Shown here in pieces: positions 46,812-54,753 of a DNA stretch of 60,687 nt; positions within the stretch are counted from its first letter, which is position 1, and each line of letters opens with the position of its first letter. Origin of the DNA: a virus. The notes under the pieces are model-generated. The model saw only the letters and a program-made list of their open reading frames with translations, was not told where the DNA came from and did no database searches. The stretch spans positions 1 through 60,687 of IMG/VR virus record IMGVR_UViG_3300044535_001493. One strand, written 5' to 3'. The position numbers were made by a program, and so were the translations under genes.

Positions 46812-48194
46812 ATGGGAAATAAAGATATAGAAAGACTTGTAAGAAAAATAGTAAAGGAAGCACCAATTGATTATGGTGATTACCCTGAAAGAATGCACCC
46901 AAGAACTCAACAAAGAATTGAGGACCCAGAAGGTATCTACGCAAAAAATAGAGCTTTTAGAGGTGGTGTTTCAGATGTTGAAAAAATTGCTGGTAAAAGA
47001 TTTAAAGAAATTGTTGACTATGTAAAAAGGTATTTTGGTACTGAACAAAATATTACAAGTCCACAAGTTAAAATGGCAATACAAATGGCACAAATGCAAG
47101 CTGTTAGACAGGCTATGCAATTGGAACCTAGATATAAAGAACAATTAAGAGATTTAGCTGTTGAGATTGCGGCAAAAGAAGAAGGTTGGTTACCTTATTC
47201 TAAAAACATGGAACAAGCAATCGAAGAAGGTTTGGTTGTTAAAACAAGAAAAAATGGTGGTGTTATATATGAATTTGATTTTGTTAATATGTTAACATTT
47301 TTGGGTGAACAAGCAATTGACCCAGGAATTTTTAAAATGAAACCACAAAAAGAACAAAAACTTCCGTTACCCCCAAATTTTTCTTTTGATATTGATGAAC
47401 TTACACCAGAAGAACAGAAACAATTAGAAATTGAAAAGAGAAATGTAATCAACGCAATTATAATGGGTAAAGGAAAACGTGGTCAGTTTGCATATCAAAT
47501 GTATAAAGATAGATTAGATGCTATTGATCCAGGTTTATATCCACTTTATAATAAAATTATGGGTGCAAACGATTTAATGTATTTTACCGATGAAGATTTA
47601 ATTGAAGCCCTTGGTGGAAACGCCGCTGGTGCCGCAGGTAAAAAACAAGAAAGTAACGATGATGAAGATGAGGATGACGACCAAGGGGGTGAAGAAGAAG
47701 ATGGAAATGACACATATTACGCAAACGGATTAATATTTCCAATCTTACTTCACGAATTATTCAAATCATTTTCAATGATACAATCAAGAGCACAATGGAA
47801 AGATATGGACCCAGAAATGGCAACACAAGTAATTGGTCAAACAGATACAATGGTTAATGAACCAATGAATTTCCGTGTTGGTGGCGAACTTGTAAGAAAA
47901 TTAAGAACATTACTTCCAGATGAATTAACGTTAGATAATGAAGGTAAAAAATACATTCCTTTCTTTGAGCAACTACTTTATAGTATTCCAGCAGAAGAAT
48001 TTTTAAAAAATGTAATCGCAAATGTTATTTCAGATAATTCATCAGATAATGAAAAAGCAAAGAAAAAGTTTAATGAGTTATTACAACAAGCAAAAGCTAA
48101 CTACAAAAAATATAAAGAAGGTGATGATGACGATGATGATGACTACGATGATGACGAAGAAGATGATGATATCTTAACAAGACTAGGTTTATAA
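46812..48194 (+). CDS. Putative prohead/structural protein, 460 aa
   Basis: The leader-like start GNKDIERLVRKIVKEAP is followed by a long helical region (MAIQMAQMQAVRQAMQLEPR). Residues 300-330 are acidic, and the end is almost purely Asp/Glu/Tyr (EGDDDDDDDYDDDEEDDD). It lies directly upstream of the terminase and ends in a strong terminator. Acidic tails occur on scaffold and DNA-mimic proteins. I do not recognise the family. Confidence 0.7.
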   Translation: MGNKDIERLVRKIVKEAPIDYGDYPERMHPRTQQRIEDPEGIYAKNRAFRGGVSDVEKIAGKRFKEIVDYVKRYFGTEQNITSPQVKMAIQMAQMQAVRQAMQLEPRYKEQLRDLAVEIAAKEEGWLPYSKNMEQAIEEGLVVKTRKNGGVIYEFDFVNMLTFLGEQAIDPGIFKMKPQKEQKLPLPPNFSFDIDELTPEEQKQLEIEKRNVINAIIMGKGKRGQFAYQMYKDRLDAIDPGLYPLYNKIMGANDLMYFTDEDLIEALGGNAAGAAGKKQESNDDEDEDDDQGGEEEDGNDTYYANGLIFPILLHELFKSFSMIQSRAQWKDMDPEMATQVIGQTDTMVNEPMNFRVGGELVRKLRTLLPDELTLDNEGKKYIPFFEQLLYSIPAEEFLKNVIANVISDNSSDNEKAKKKFNELLQQAKANYKKYKEGDDDDDDDYDDDEEDDDILTRLGL

Positions 48195-48215
48195 TTAAAT
48201 AATATATTGTCCTAC

Positions 48216-48249
48216 AAAACCCCCTTTTATGAAAATAACTGGGGGTTTT
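48216..48249 (+). terminator. Rho-independent terminator
   Basis: AAAACCCCC pairs with GGGGGTTTT around a 16-nt loop, between the structural gene and the terminase. Confidence 0.8.
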
Positions 48250-48250
48250 G

Positions 48251-48259
48251 ATATTTATA
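48251..48259 (+). promoter_or_regulatory. ATATTTATA box (putative phage promoter)
   Basis: Nine of ten consensus bases, 13 nt before the terminase ATG and directly after a terminator, where a new start is expected. Confidence 0.45.
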
Positions 48260-48272
48260 TTAAAATATCTTT

Positions 48273-50045
48273 ATGAGTTTATCAAAAGAACAAATAATGC
48301 TTGAGTATGTAAGATGTATGAAAGATACACCATACGCATTAAGAACCTACTTACAGACATATGATAATACCGTTTCGCAATACGTACCTCTGGAGTTATT
48401 CCCAGATCAGGTATCACTTCTTAATGATTACGAAGATTACGAAGAAAATATCGCATTAAAATATCGTCAAGCTGGTGTATCAACAGTAACAGCTGCTTGG
48501 GTATCAAAAAAACTTGTATTTGCAAAAAAAGAACGTCCAGAAAAAATATTGATTATCGCTAACAAACTTGATACGTCAATGGAGATGGCAAATAAAATTA
48601 GGGCTTTTGTAGACCAATGGCCTAAATGGGTTGGTGCATCGTTTTCACCAGATAAAAACTCACAAAGACATTATAAATTAACAAATGGTTGTGAAGTAAA
48701 AGCTGTTGCAACATCACGAGATGCCTTGAGGGGTTATACACCTACGGTACTTGTATTTGATGAGGCCGCGTTTATCGAAGCTGATGGTGATTTCTGGGCT
48801 GCTTGTATGGCATCCCTATCTACGGGTGGTAAAGTAATTGTTGTTTCCACACCAAATGGATATGACCCAATTTATTATGATGTTTATAGTCAAGCTGTTA
48901 AAGGAATTAACAACTTTAAAATTTCTGAAATGTTTTGGTGGAAAGATCCAAGATATTCAAAAGACCTTTATTTGGTACCAACTGAGGATATGGTTGATTA
49001 TCTACTAAATAAAGACGAAAAAGACCACTCTAAAAATATATCATTTGCCGATACAGACCCATATGAAAGAGACTATGAAAAAATAAAAGAATACTTTACC
49101 AAAGGATATAAGCCTTGTTCACCTTGGTATGAAAAAATGGTTAAAAAATTAAAATACGATAAACGTAAAATTAACCAAGAGCTTAACTGTGAATTTCTAG
49201 GATCAGGTGATAACGTATTTGATTCTAAAGAATTGGAATGGATAAAAACAAATACAATACAAGATGCTTCAACTAAATTAATGGGAAATTCTTTGTGGAT
49301 GTGGAAAGAACCAGAACAAGGACATAAATACATTATGGGCGTTGACGTATCCCGTGGGGATAGTGAAGACTTTTCATCTATTCAAATAATTGATTTTGAT
49401 GAAAGAGAACAAGTTTTAGAATATGTTGGGAAAATACCGCCAGATGCTTTAGCTGAAATTGCATATAAATGGGGATTAATGTATAACGCATTTTGTGTTG
49501 TCGATATAACAGGTGGTATGGGAATTACAACTGTAAGAAAAATGCAAGAACTTGGGTATAAAAATTTATATATTGATGGTGTTGATTCTACAAACATTTG
49601 GTCTTATAACCCAAAAAATCAAGATAAAATCCCTGGAATAAATTTTAACAACAAACGTGTTCAAATTATTGCCGCCTTTGAGGAATATGTTAGACATAAA
49701 TTTAAAATTAAAAGTGTTCGTTTATATAACGAGATGAATACTTTTGTTTATGTAAACGGAAGACCAGATCACCAAAGAGGCCAACACGATGACCTTATAA
49801 TGGGGATTTCAATTGCGATATATGTTGGTGAGTCTTCATTTTCAAAACTTGAAAAGGTTGTTGAAAAAACAAAAGTAATGATAGACTCTTGGACGGTTGC
49901 AAACAATGATTCTGTTGGTAAACAAATTCATTTTGACCCAATGATACCAAATGGTAATATGCTTAATGAACGTATGAAAATGAATTCAGGTCCATCAAAA
50001 GATGATTATATGAAATACGGTTGGTTATTTGGTGGTAAAAGATAA
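48273..50045 (+). CDS. Terminase large subunit (gp17-like)
   Basis: The ATPase half has the variant Walker A RQAGVST (65-71), Walker B VLVFDEAA (159-166) and the coupling motif VSTPNG (191-196). The nuclease half has GVDVSRG (Asp 358), VVDITGG (Asp 411) and a C-terminal HDDLIMG, the RuvC/RNase H-type acidic triad of T4 gp17. The protein cuts concatemeric DNA and pumps it through the portal. Length (590 aa) fits the T4 type. Confidence 0.95.
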   Translation: MSLSKEQIMLEYVRCMKDTPYALRTYLQTYDNTVSQYVPLELFPDQVSLLNDYEDYEENIALKYRQAGVSTVTAAWVSKKLVFAKKERPEKILIIANKLDTSMEMANKIRAFVDQWPKWVGASFSPDKNSQRHYKLTNGCEVKAVATSRDALRGYTPTVLVFDEAAFIEADGDFWAACMASLSTGGKVIVVSTPNGYDPIYYDVYSQAVKGINNFKISEMFWWKDPRYSKDLYLVPTEDMVDYLLNKDEKDHSKNISFADTDPYERDYEKIKEYFTKGYKPCSPWYEKMVKKLKYDKRKINQELNCEFLGSGDNVFDSKELEWIKTNTIQDASTKLMGNSLWMWKEPEQGHKYIMGVDVSRGDSEDFSSIQIIDFDEREQVLEYVGKIPPDALAEIAYKWGLMYNAFCVVDITGGMGITTVRKMQELGYKNLYIDGVDSTNIWSYNPKNQDKIPGINFNNKRVQIIAAFEEYVRHKFKIKSVRLYNEMNTFVYVNGRPDHQRGQHDDLIMGISIAIYVGESSFSKLEKVVEKTKVMIDSWTVANNDSVGKQIHFDPMIPNGNMLNERMKMNSGPSKDDYMKYGWLFGGKR

Positions 50046-50053
50046 TTATTATT

Positions 50054-50374
50054 ATGGGTTTAGATAGAAGAAAAACTTCGGGCAGAATATTTGGTGGGGC
50101 TAATTTAGTAGTACCTGACCAACCAATATACTCGGTAAAAAATTTTCCACCAACTTTTCAATATAAAAGAGGAACCCCAAAAGATACTTTTAGGGAAGTC
50201 CCACAACCAACACCAACACATACGCCAAGTCAAACACCAACACCAAGTCAAACCCCAACACCGAGCCCTACACCACCGACGCCAAGTCCAACACCAATAG
50301 TTGAGACTTTTTATATTCTAACTGAAATACAAGAACCAATACTAACAGAAAGTGGCGAAAACATTATATACTAA
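50054..50374 (+). CDS. Small protein with Pro-Thr-Ser repeat region, 106 aa
   Basis: A short basic N-terminal domain is followed by a PTPTHTPSQTPTPSQTPTPS-type run (about 50-82). The end is of the type ILTEIQEPILTESGENI, often seen in phage neck or fibre-associated proteins. It lies between terminase and portal. The stalk-like repeat suggests a surface-exposed virion protein. Confidence 0.65.
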   Translation: MGLDRRKTSGRIFGGANLVVPDQPIYSVKNFPPTFQYKRGTPKDTFREVPQPTPTHTPSQTPTPSQTPTPSPTPPTPSPTPIVETFYILTEIQEPILTESGENIIY

Positions 50375-50414
50375 TGAATATTTATATTTGATAATTATAA
50401 ATTAAATTTCTATT

Positions 50415-52199
50415 ATGGAACAAAATACAAATCAACTTACAGTTTGGCAAAGACTTAATAAAGCATTTGGTCCTAATTCATTATTAGGGCAAGATGTACC
50501 AACACATAAGTTTAGTAAACAAGACCTGTTAAAAACAAGAGATAAAAATGAATTTGAGAAGGAAAAACTCCAAGCTCAACAAACACTATATTTATCAAAT
50601 CAATGGCAAAAAATAGAAAGTAACCTATATACTCAGGCAATTTATTATGAACCAACAAGACTAGCGGCATTTTATGATTACGAATCTATGGAGTTTACAC
50701 CAGAGATTTCAACAGCACTTGATATATACGCCGAAGAATCTACAACCCCAAATGAAGACGGACATATTTTACAAATATATTCTGAATCAAAAAGAATAAA
50801 AGGGATTCTTGCTGATTTATTTAATAACACATTAGATATTAACACAAACTTACAAATGTGGATTAGAAACACTTGTAAGTATGGTGATAATTTTGTTTAT
50901 CTAAAATTAGACCCAGAAAAAGGAATTATTGGTGGTGTACAATTACCAAACATTGAGATTGAAAGATTAGAAAGGGGGATGACACCAAAGACGGCAAATT
51001 CTGAAAATAACCCAGCTGAAAAAGGTTTAAGGTTCAACTGGAAAGAAAAGAATATGGCTTTTAACACTTTTGAAATCGCGCACTTTAGATTACTTGGTGA
51101 TGATAGAAAACTTCCTTATGGTACATCTATGCTTGAAAAAGCAAGACGGATTTGGAAGCAACTTGTATTAGCCGAAGATGCGATGTTAATTTATCGTACA
51201 TCTAGAGCACCAGAAAGAAGGGTTTTTAAAGTATTTGTTGGAAATATGGATGATAAAGATGTTGAACCATATGTACAACGTGTTGCAAACAAATTTAAAA
51301 GAGATCAGGTTGTTGATTCTAAAACAGGTAATGTTGATTTAAGGTTTAATCAAATGGCCGTTGACCAAGATTATTTTATTCCAGTAAGAGACGCGACACA
51401 AACAATGCCAATTGAAACATTACCAGGTGGAACAAATCTATCTGAAATTGCGGATATTGAATACATCCAAAAGAAACTTGTTACAGCTCTAAGAATACCA
51501 AAAGCTTATTTAGGTTTTGAAGAAGTTGTTGGTGATGGTAAAAACTTATCATTACTTGATATTCGTTTTGCAAGAACAATTAATAGAATACAAAAAAATA
51601 TTTTATCAGAATTAAATAAAGTTGCAATAATCCATTTATTTCTATTAGGTTTTGAAGATGAATTACAAAACTTTACATTAGGGTTAAATAATCCATCAAA
51701 ACAAGCAGACCTTTTAATGGTTGATGTGTGGAAAGAAAAAGTAACACTATACAAAGATATGGTTACAGAAATCCCAAATACATTGGCACCAACATCTGCT
51801 ACTTGGGCTAAAAAACACATTTTTGGTTTTTCAGATGAAGATATTAAATTGGATACTCAAAGACAAAGAATGGAAAGGGCTGTTGCAGCAGAACTTGCAA
51901 ATACGGCAACAATTATTACTCATACTGGTTTATTTGATAATATTGATAAATTATATAAAACTGTAAGTGGAACAACTGAAGGTGGAGAAGCTGCCGGAGG
52001 AGCACCACCAGCAGGAGGAGCACCGCCACTAGGAGGAGGACCGCCACCGCCACCAGGAGGAGATGATTTAGGTGGATTACCAGAAAGTAGGGCTAAGTTA
52101 GAAAACCTATTATTAGAATCAAATGATGATGATTTTATAATAAAAAATAGTTCTCTTGGTGATATCGAAAATGAATTATTAAAAATACTTAAAGATTGA
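50415..52199 (+). CDS. Portal protein (gp20-like)
   Basis: The product is 594 aa. Markers of T4-type portals include YYEPTRLAAFYDYESMEFTP, EISTALDIYAEEST, IRNTCKYGDNFVYLKL, a wing/stem region (YRTSRAPERRVFKVFVGNM) and IADIEYIQKKLVTALRIPKA. It forms the dodecameric ring at the head vertex and docks the terminase encoded just upstream. The C-terminal 70 residues (Gly/Pro/Ala-rich, ending NELLKILKD) may be processed or disordered. Confidence 0.93.
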   Translation: MEQNTNQLTVWQRLNKAFGPNSLLGQDVPTHKFSKQDLLKTRDKNEFEKEKLQAQQTLYLSNQWQKIESNLYTQAIYYEPTRLAAFYDYESMEFTPEISTALDIYAEESTTPNEDGHILQIYSESKRIKGILADLFNNTLDINTNLQMWIRNTCKYGDNFVYLKLDPEKGIIGGVQLPNIEIERLERGMTPKTANSENNPAEKGLRFNWKEKNMAFNTFEIAHFRLLGDDRKLPYGTSMLEKARRIWKQLVLAEDAMLIYRTSRAPERRVFKVFVGNMDDKDVEPYVQRVANKFKRDQVVDSKTGNVDLRFNQMAVDQDYFIPVRDATQTMPIETLPGGTNLSEIADIEYIQKKLVTALRIPKAYLGFEEVVGDGKNLSLLDIRFARTINRIQKNILSELNKVAIIHLFLLGFEDELQNFTLGLNNPSKQADLLMVDVWKEKVTLYKDMVTEIPNTLAPTSATWAKKHIFGFSDEDIKLDTQRQRMERAVAAELANTATIITHTGLFDNIDKLYKTVSGTTEGGEAAGGAPPAGGAPPLGGGPPPPPGGDDLGGLPESRAKLENLLLESNDDDFIIKNSSLGDIENELLKILKD

Positions 52200-52209
52200 T
52201 ATATTTATA
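52200..52209 (+). promoter_or_regulatory. TATATTTATA box (putative phage promoter)
   Basis: An exact copy, 13 nt before the ATG at 52223; it begins one base after the portal stop. Confidence 0.5.
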
Positions 52210-52222
52210 ATTAAAAATTATT

Positions 52223-52939
52223 ATGAAATTTGGTTTAATAAAAAGTAAAATTGAAAATTTACTTACAGAGTCATACAAGAAAAATTCTTTTAAAGATACA
52301 TTATTTGTTTTTAAAGAATTAGTATTGGAAAATAAAAACATTAGTAAACTTTATTATTTGTATGATGAACTATCAAGTAACAAGGGGTTAAACGAATCTA
52401 TTGCTTCGGAACTAATAAACCAATCAGTAGTTGTATATGAAAATACAATTAATAAAATTTCTAAAAAAAATTTAGAAGAATTAAATTCATGGGTTGGACA
52501 TATTAAATCTAAAAATAATTATGAAAATTTAGATAATTTGTTTTCAACAAGTGTTTTAACTTTAGAAAATAAAATTAAAAGTAAAAAAATTATTCTTGAA
52601 AATTTAAAAACTAGTCCAGAACAAAATGAAACCGTAAAAAATTTACCGGTAGAAAAATTGGTAAATGTTGCAAATAAGACATTAAGTAAATTTATTAATT
52701 CATTAAATGAAGAAAGTAAAAAAACTTTAACAAAGATTTTATCTGAGGATGAAAATAAATTAAAGTTAAAATATGAACTTCTAAAAGAAGATGTTGTTGA
52801 TAAATTAGAAGATATCAAAAAAAATGAAGTGGATTCTGAAATTCTTAAAACAATAGATGAAACATTAAATAGACTACAAAATGAAAATTTTGATAGAATT
52901 TCATTTTTTAAACTACAAGAACTAAATAGAAGTATTTAA
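52223..52939 (+). CDS. Helical putative prohead core protein, 238 aa
   Basis: It starts KFGLIKSKIENLLTESYKK, matching the leader family with an LTES core. The remainder is almost entirely charged helix, as expected of core or scaffold proteins. In T4, small core proteins (gp67, gp68) lie between portal and protease, and this gene holds the same place. Assignment is by position and composition only. Confidence 0.7.
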   Translation: MKFGLIKSKIENLLTESYKKNSFKDTLFVFKELVLENKNISKLYYLYDELSSNKGLNESIASELINQSVVVYENTINKISKKNLEELNSWVGHIKSKNNYENLDNLFSTSVLTLENKIKSKKIILENLKTSPEQNETVKNLPVEKLVNVANKTLSKFINSLNEESKKTLTKILSEDENKLKLKYELLKEDVVDKLEDIKKNEVDSEILKTIDETLNRLQNENFDRISFFKLQELNRSI

Positions 52940-53121
52940 TCTATATTTTTTAGTTTTTGTATGTAAATAGCCTTTTGTAAAGTCTGTCTTTTTTCGACAG
53001 ACTTTTTTGTATATTCTTTTCTATTATTAAGATGGGAATTTTGTCTGGTTCTGATTACCTTACTTTTTAATTCTTTTAGGGCTCTTTCGATGTCGTTTTT
53101 TTTTACTTGTACTATTAACAT
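52936..53121 (-). CDS. rpsU: Ribosomal protein bS21 homologue, 61 aa
   Basis: The 61-residue basic protein opens MLIVQVKKNDIERALKELKS and continues with NNRKEYTKKSVEKRQTLQKA, the size and helix pattern of bacterial S21. In Bacteroidota, S21 takes part in hiding the anti-Shine-Dalgarno end of 16S rRNA. Phage-encoded S21 is known from large phages and is thought to be exchanged into host ribosomes. The gene lies opposite to the late block, converging on 52223. Confidence 0.88.
   Translation of the reverse strand: MLIVQVKKNDIERALKELKSKVIRTRQNSHLNNRKEYTKKSVEKRQTLQKAIYIQKLKNID
52980..53009 (+). terminator. Rho-independent terminator embedded in the antisense of the bS21 gene
   Basis: AAGTCTGTC/GACAGACTT with T6 loop and T6 tail on the + strand terminates the core-protein unit. 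The same bases encode part of bS21 on the minus strand, a compact double use. Confidence 0.75.
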
Positions 53122-53151
53122 AAATGATTTTATTATATTTGATATATATTA

Positions 53152-53159
53152 CAAAATTA
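53152..53159 (-). promoter_or_regulatory. Possible host-type -7 box for bS21
   Basis: TAATTTTG on the minus strand fits TAnnTTTG, 30 nt upstream of the start. No convincing -33 box, so weak. Confidence 0.35.
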
Positions 53160-53203
53160 TGTAAATTTTACTAAAATAAACATTGAGACTATGAAAAATT
53201 TTT

Positions 53204-53671
53204 ATGAAAAAGGGAAAAACCTCAAAAATTAACGGATTTCGAACATCCAAAGTAAGTTATGGAACAGTAGATTCCAAAGAATTCAAATCACTTTATTTGA
53301 ATATCCAAACCTGGGTAGAACCCAAAAAAGAAGCAGAAAACTGGACAAGAGTTGTTCTGAATATGAATAGAAGTGTTAAACACTCTGTTTTTAACAACAT
53401 AAACAAAGAACTTTTTGACGATAAATTTATTGTAGATTTAGATTTAAGAACAAGTGGATTACAAATGAAAAAAAAATCTTTTATGAATTTAGAAATAAAT
53501 TTATATTTAACACAAGAAATTGACTTCAAATCAGTGAAATTAAAAAAATATCTAAAAAATATCACCAAAGAAATTTATTCAGACGTATTTAACAAGAATG
53601 ATTATTTTAAGTTTTATCTAACAAAAAATGGAAATACCAAACCTTTAAAAGTAAAAACCGAAAAAGTTTAA
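53204..53671 (+). CDS. Conserved head-module protein of unknown function, 155 aa
   Basis: The product is basic and beta-rich with a YLNIQTWVEPKKEAENW segment and a helical second half (LKKYLKNITKEIYSDVFN). It sits between portal and protease in a T4-type head module. A 13-codon frame starting at 53191 overlaps its start and might couple translation. I do not recognise a T4 counterpart. Confidence 0.7.
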   Translation: MKKGKTSKINGFRTSKVSYGTVDSKEFKSLYLNIQTWVEPKKEAENWTRVVLNMNRSVKHSVFNNINKELFDDKFIVDLDLRTSGLQMKKKSFMNLEINLYLTQEIDFKSVKLKKYLKNITKEIYSDVFNKNDYFKFYLTKNGNTKPLKVKTEKV

Positions 53672-53679
53672 TATTTATA
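53671..53679 (+). promoter_or_regulatory. ATATTTATA box (putative phage promoter)
   Basis: Overlaps the previous stop codon, 13 nt before the protease ATG at 53693. Confidence 0.4.
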
Positions 53680-53692
53680 ATAAAATTTAAAT

Positions 53693-54409
53693 ATGAAAAT
53701 TTTAGGACCAAACGAAACTGGTAAAGGAATCCTTATCGAATATGACGCTGGATATATAAATCCAAAATCACAAAATAACCATTACATTATGGAATCTCAA
53801 AACTTTTTGGATTATTCAAAACCATTTGAGTTCTATGCCGTATTACAAAAATACGATACCCCAAATAGAAATGGTAGGGTTTACCCAGAAAAGATATTAA
53901 AAAGAGAAGCAGAAAACTATAAAAAGATGATTGAAAAGGGAACATCCCTTTCAGAACTTAACCACCCGGAATCTTCTTTAATTGATCTTGATAGGGTATC
54001 ACATATGATTACCGAAGTATGGTGGGACGGACCAGTATTATTGGGTAAATTAAAATTACTTACAAGTCCGGGTTTTCACGAAAGAGGTGTTTGTTCAACA
54101 AAAGGAGATTTGGCCGCAAATTATCTTAGACAAGGTGTAACGCTTGGTATTTCTTCTAGAGGTGTTGGGTCACTTAAAAAAGTTGGAGAACAAAATGAAG
54201 TACAAGATGATTTTGAATTAATTTGTTTTGACTTAGTATCTTCACCCTCAACACCTGGTGCTTATTTATTTTTAGATAAAAATGATAGACATAAGTTTGA
54301 TGAAAATTTAGAAGAAGAAAAAAGAATGACCGTAGAAAGAAATGTTGGTGAATCTGGTAACAAATCTCTTGACTTAATGAAAAGATTATCCGATTATTTG
54401 GGTAAATAA
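53693..54409 (+). CDS. Prohead maturation protease (gp21-like)
   Basis: The product is 238 aa with the T4 gp21-type assemblin-fold signature: AVLQKYDTPNRNGRVYPEKI near the N-terminus, the catalytic His in SELNHPESS (about 90) and the catalytic Ser in LGISSRGVGS (about 153). DFELICFDLVSSPSTPGAYL follows. Such proteases cleave scaffold, capsid and targeting peptides after Glu inside the prohead. It would be the enzyme that removes the LTES-type leaders proposed here. Confidence 0.93.
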   Translation: MKILGPNETGKGILIEYDAGYINPKSQNNHYIMESQNFLDYSKPFEFYAVLQKYDTPNRNGRVYPEKILKREAENYKKMIEKGTSLSELNHPESSLIDLDRVSHMITEVWWDGPVLLGKLKLLTSPGFHERGVCSTKGDLAANYLRQGVTLGISSRGVGSLKKVGEQNEVQDDFELICFDLVSSPSTPGAYLFLDKNDRHKFDENLEEEKRMTVERNVGESGNKSLDLMKRLSDYLGK

Positions 54410-54417
54410 AAAAAATT

Positions 54418-54633
54418 ATGGAACAAGGAGAAAAATATTTTGTAGCAAAGATTACATCAGATTTGTTAGATTCAGAATCTGGAAGAGTAAAAAAAGTAAA
54501 AGAAGAAAAATTAGTTTTAGGGTACACACCAACGGATGTTGAGGCAAAAGTGACCAAAATCTATGAAAACTACACAATGGACTGGAGGATTACATCAATT
54601 ACCGAAAGTAAAATTGATGAGGTTATAGAATAA
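54418..54633 (+). CDS. Small DUF4494-like protein, 71 aa
   Basis: It reads EQGEKYFVAKITSDLLDSES and then KEEKLVLGYTPTDVEAKVTK, resembling the short DUF4494 proteins found in Bacteroidota and their mobile elements. The function is unknown. It sits between protease and scaffold and is followed by a terminator. The family call is from memory of the pattern only. Confidence 0.6.
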   Translation: MEQGEKYFVAKITSDLLDSESGRVKKVKEEKLVLGYTPTDVEAKVTKIYENYTMDWRITSITESKIDEVIE

Positions 54634-54656
54634 AAACTTAAAAAATATTTTTTACA

Positions 54657-54690
54657 AAAAGGGAGTAACATTAGTTATTCCCTTTTTTTA
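54657..54690 (+). terminator. Rho-independent terminator
   Basis: AAAGGGAGTAAC/GTTATTCCCTTT (one G-U) around ATTA, then T-rich. Confidence 0.85.
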
Positions 54691-54753
54691 TTGTCTAAAA
54701 TTAAACTTTTTCAAAAAACAATGTATTTATTTGAATAAAGTCAAAAAATAAAA

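Noticed and set aside
54418-54633. Head completion protein by position
   Set aside because: It lies in the head module, but the sequence fits the short DUF4494 pattern better and shows no connector-like features.
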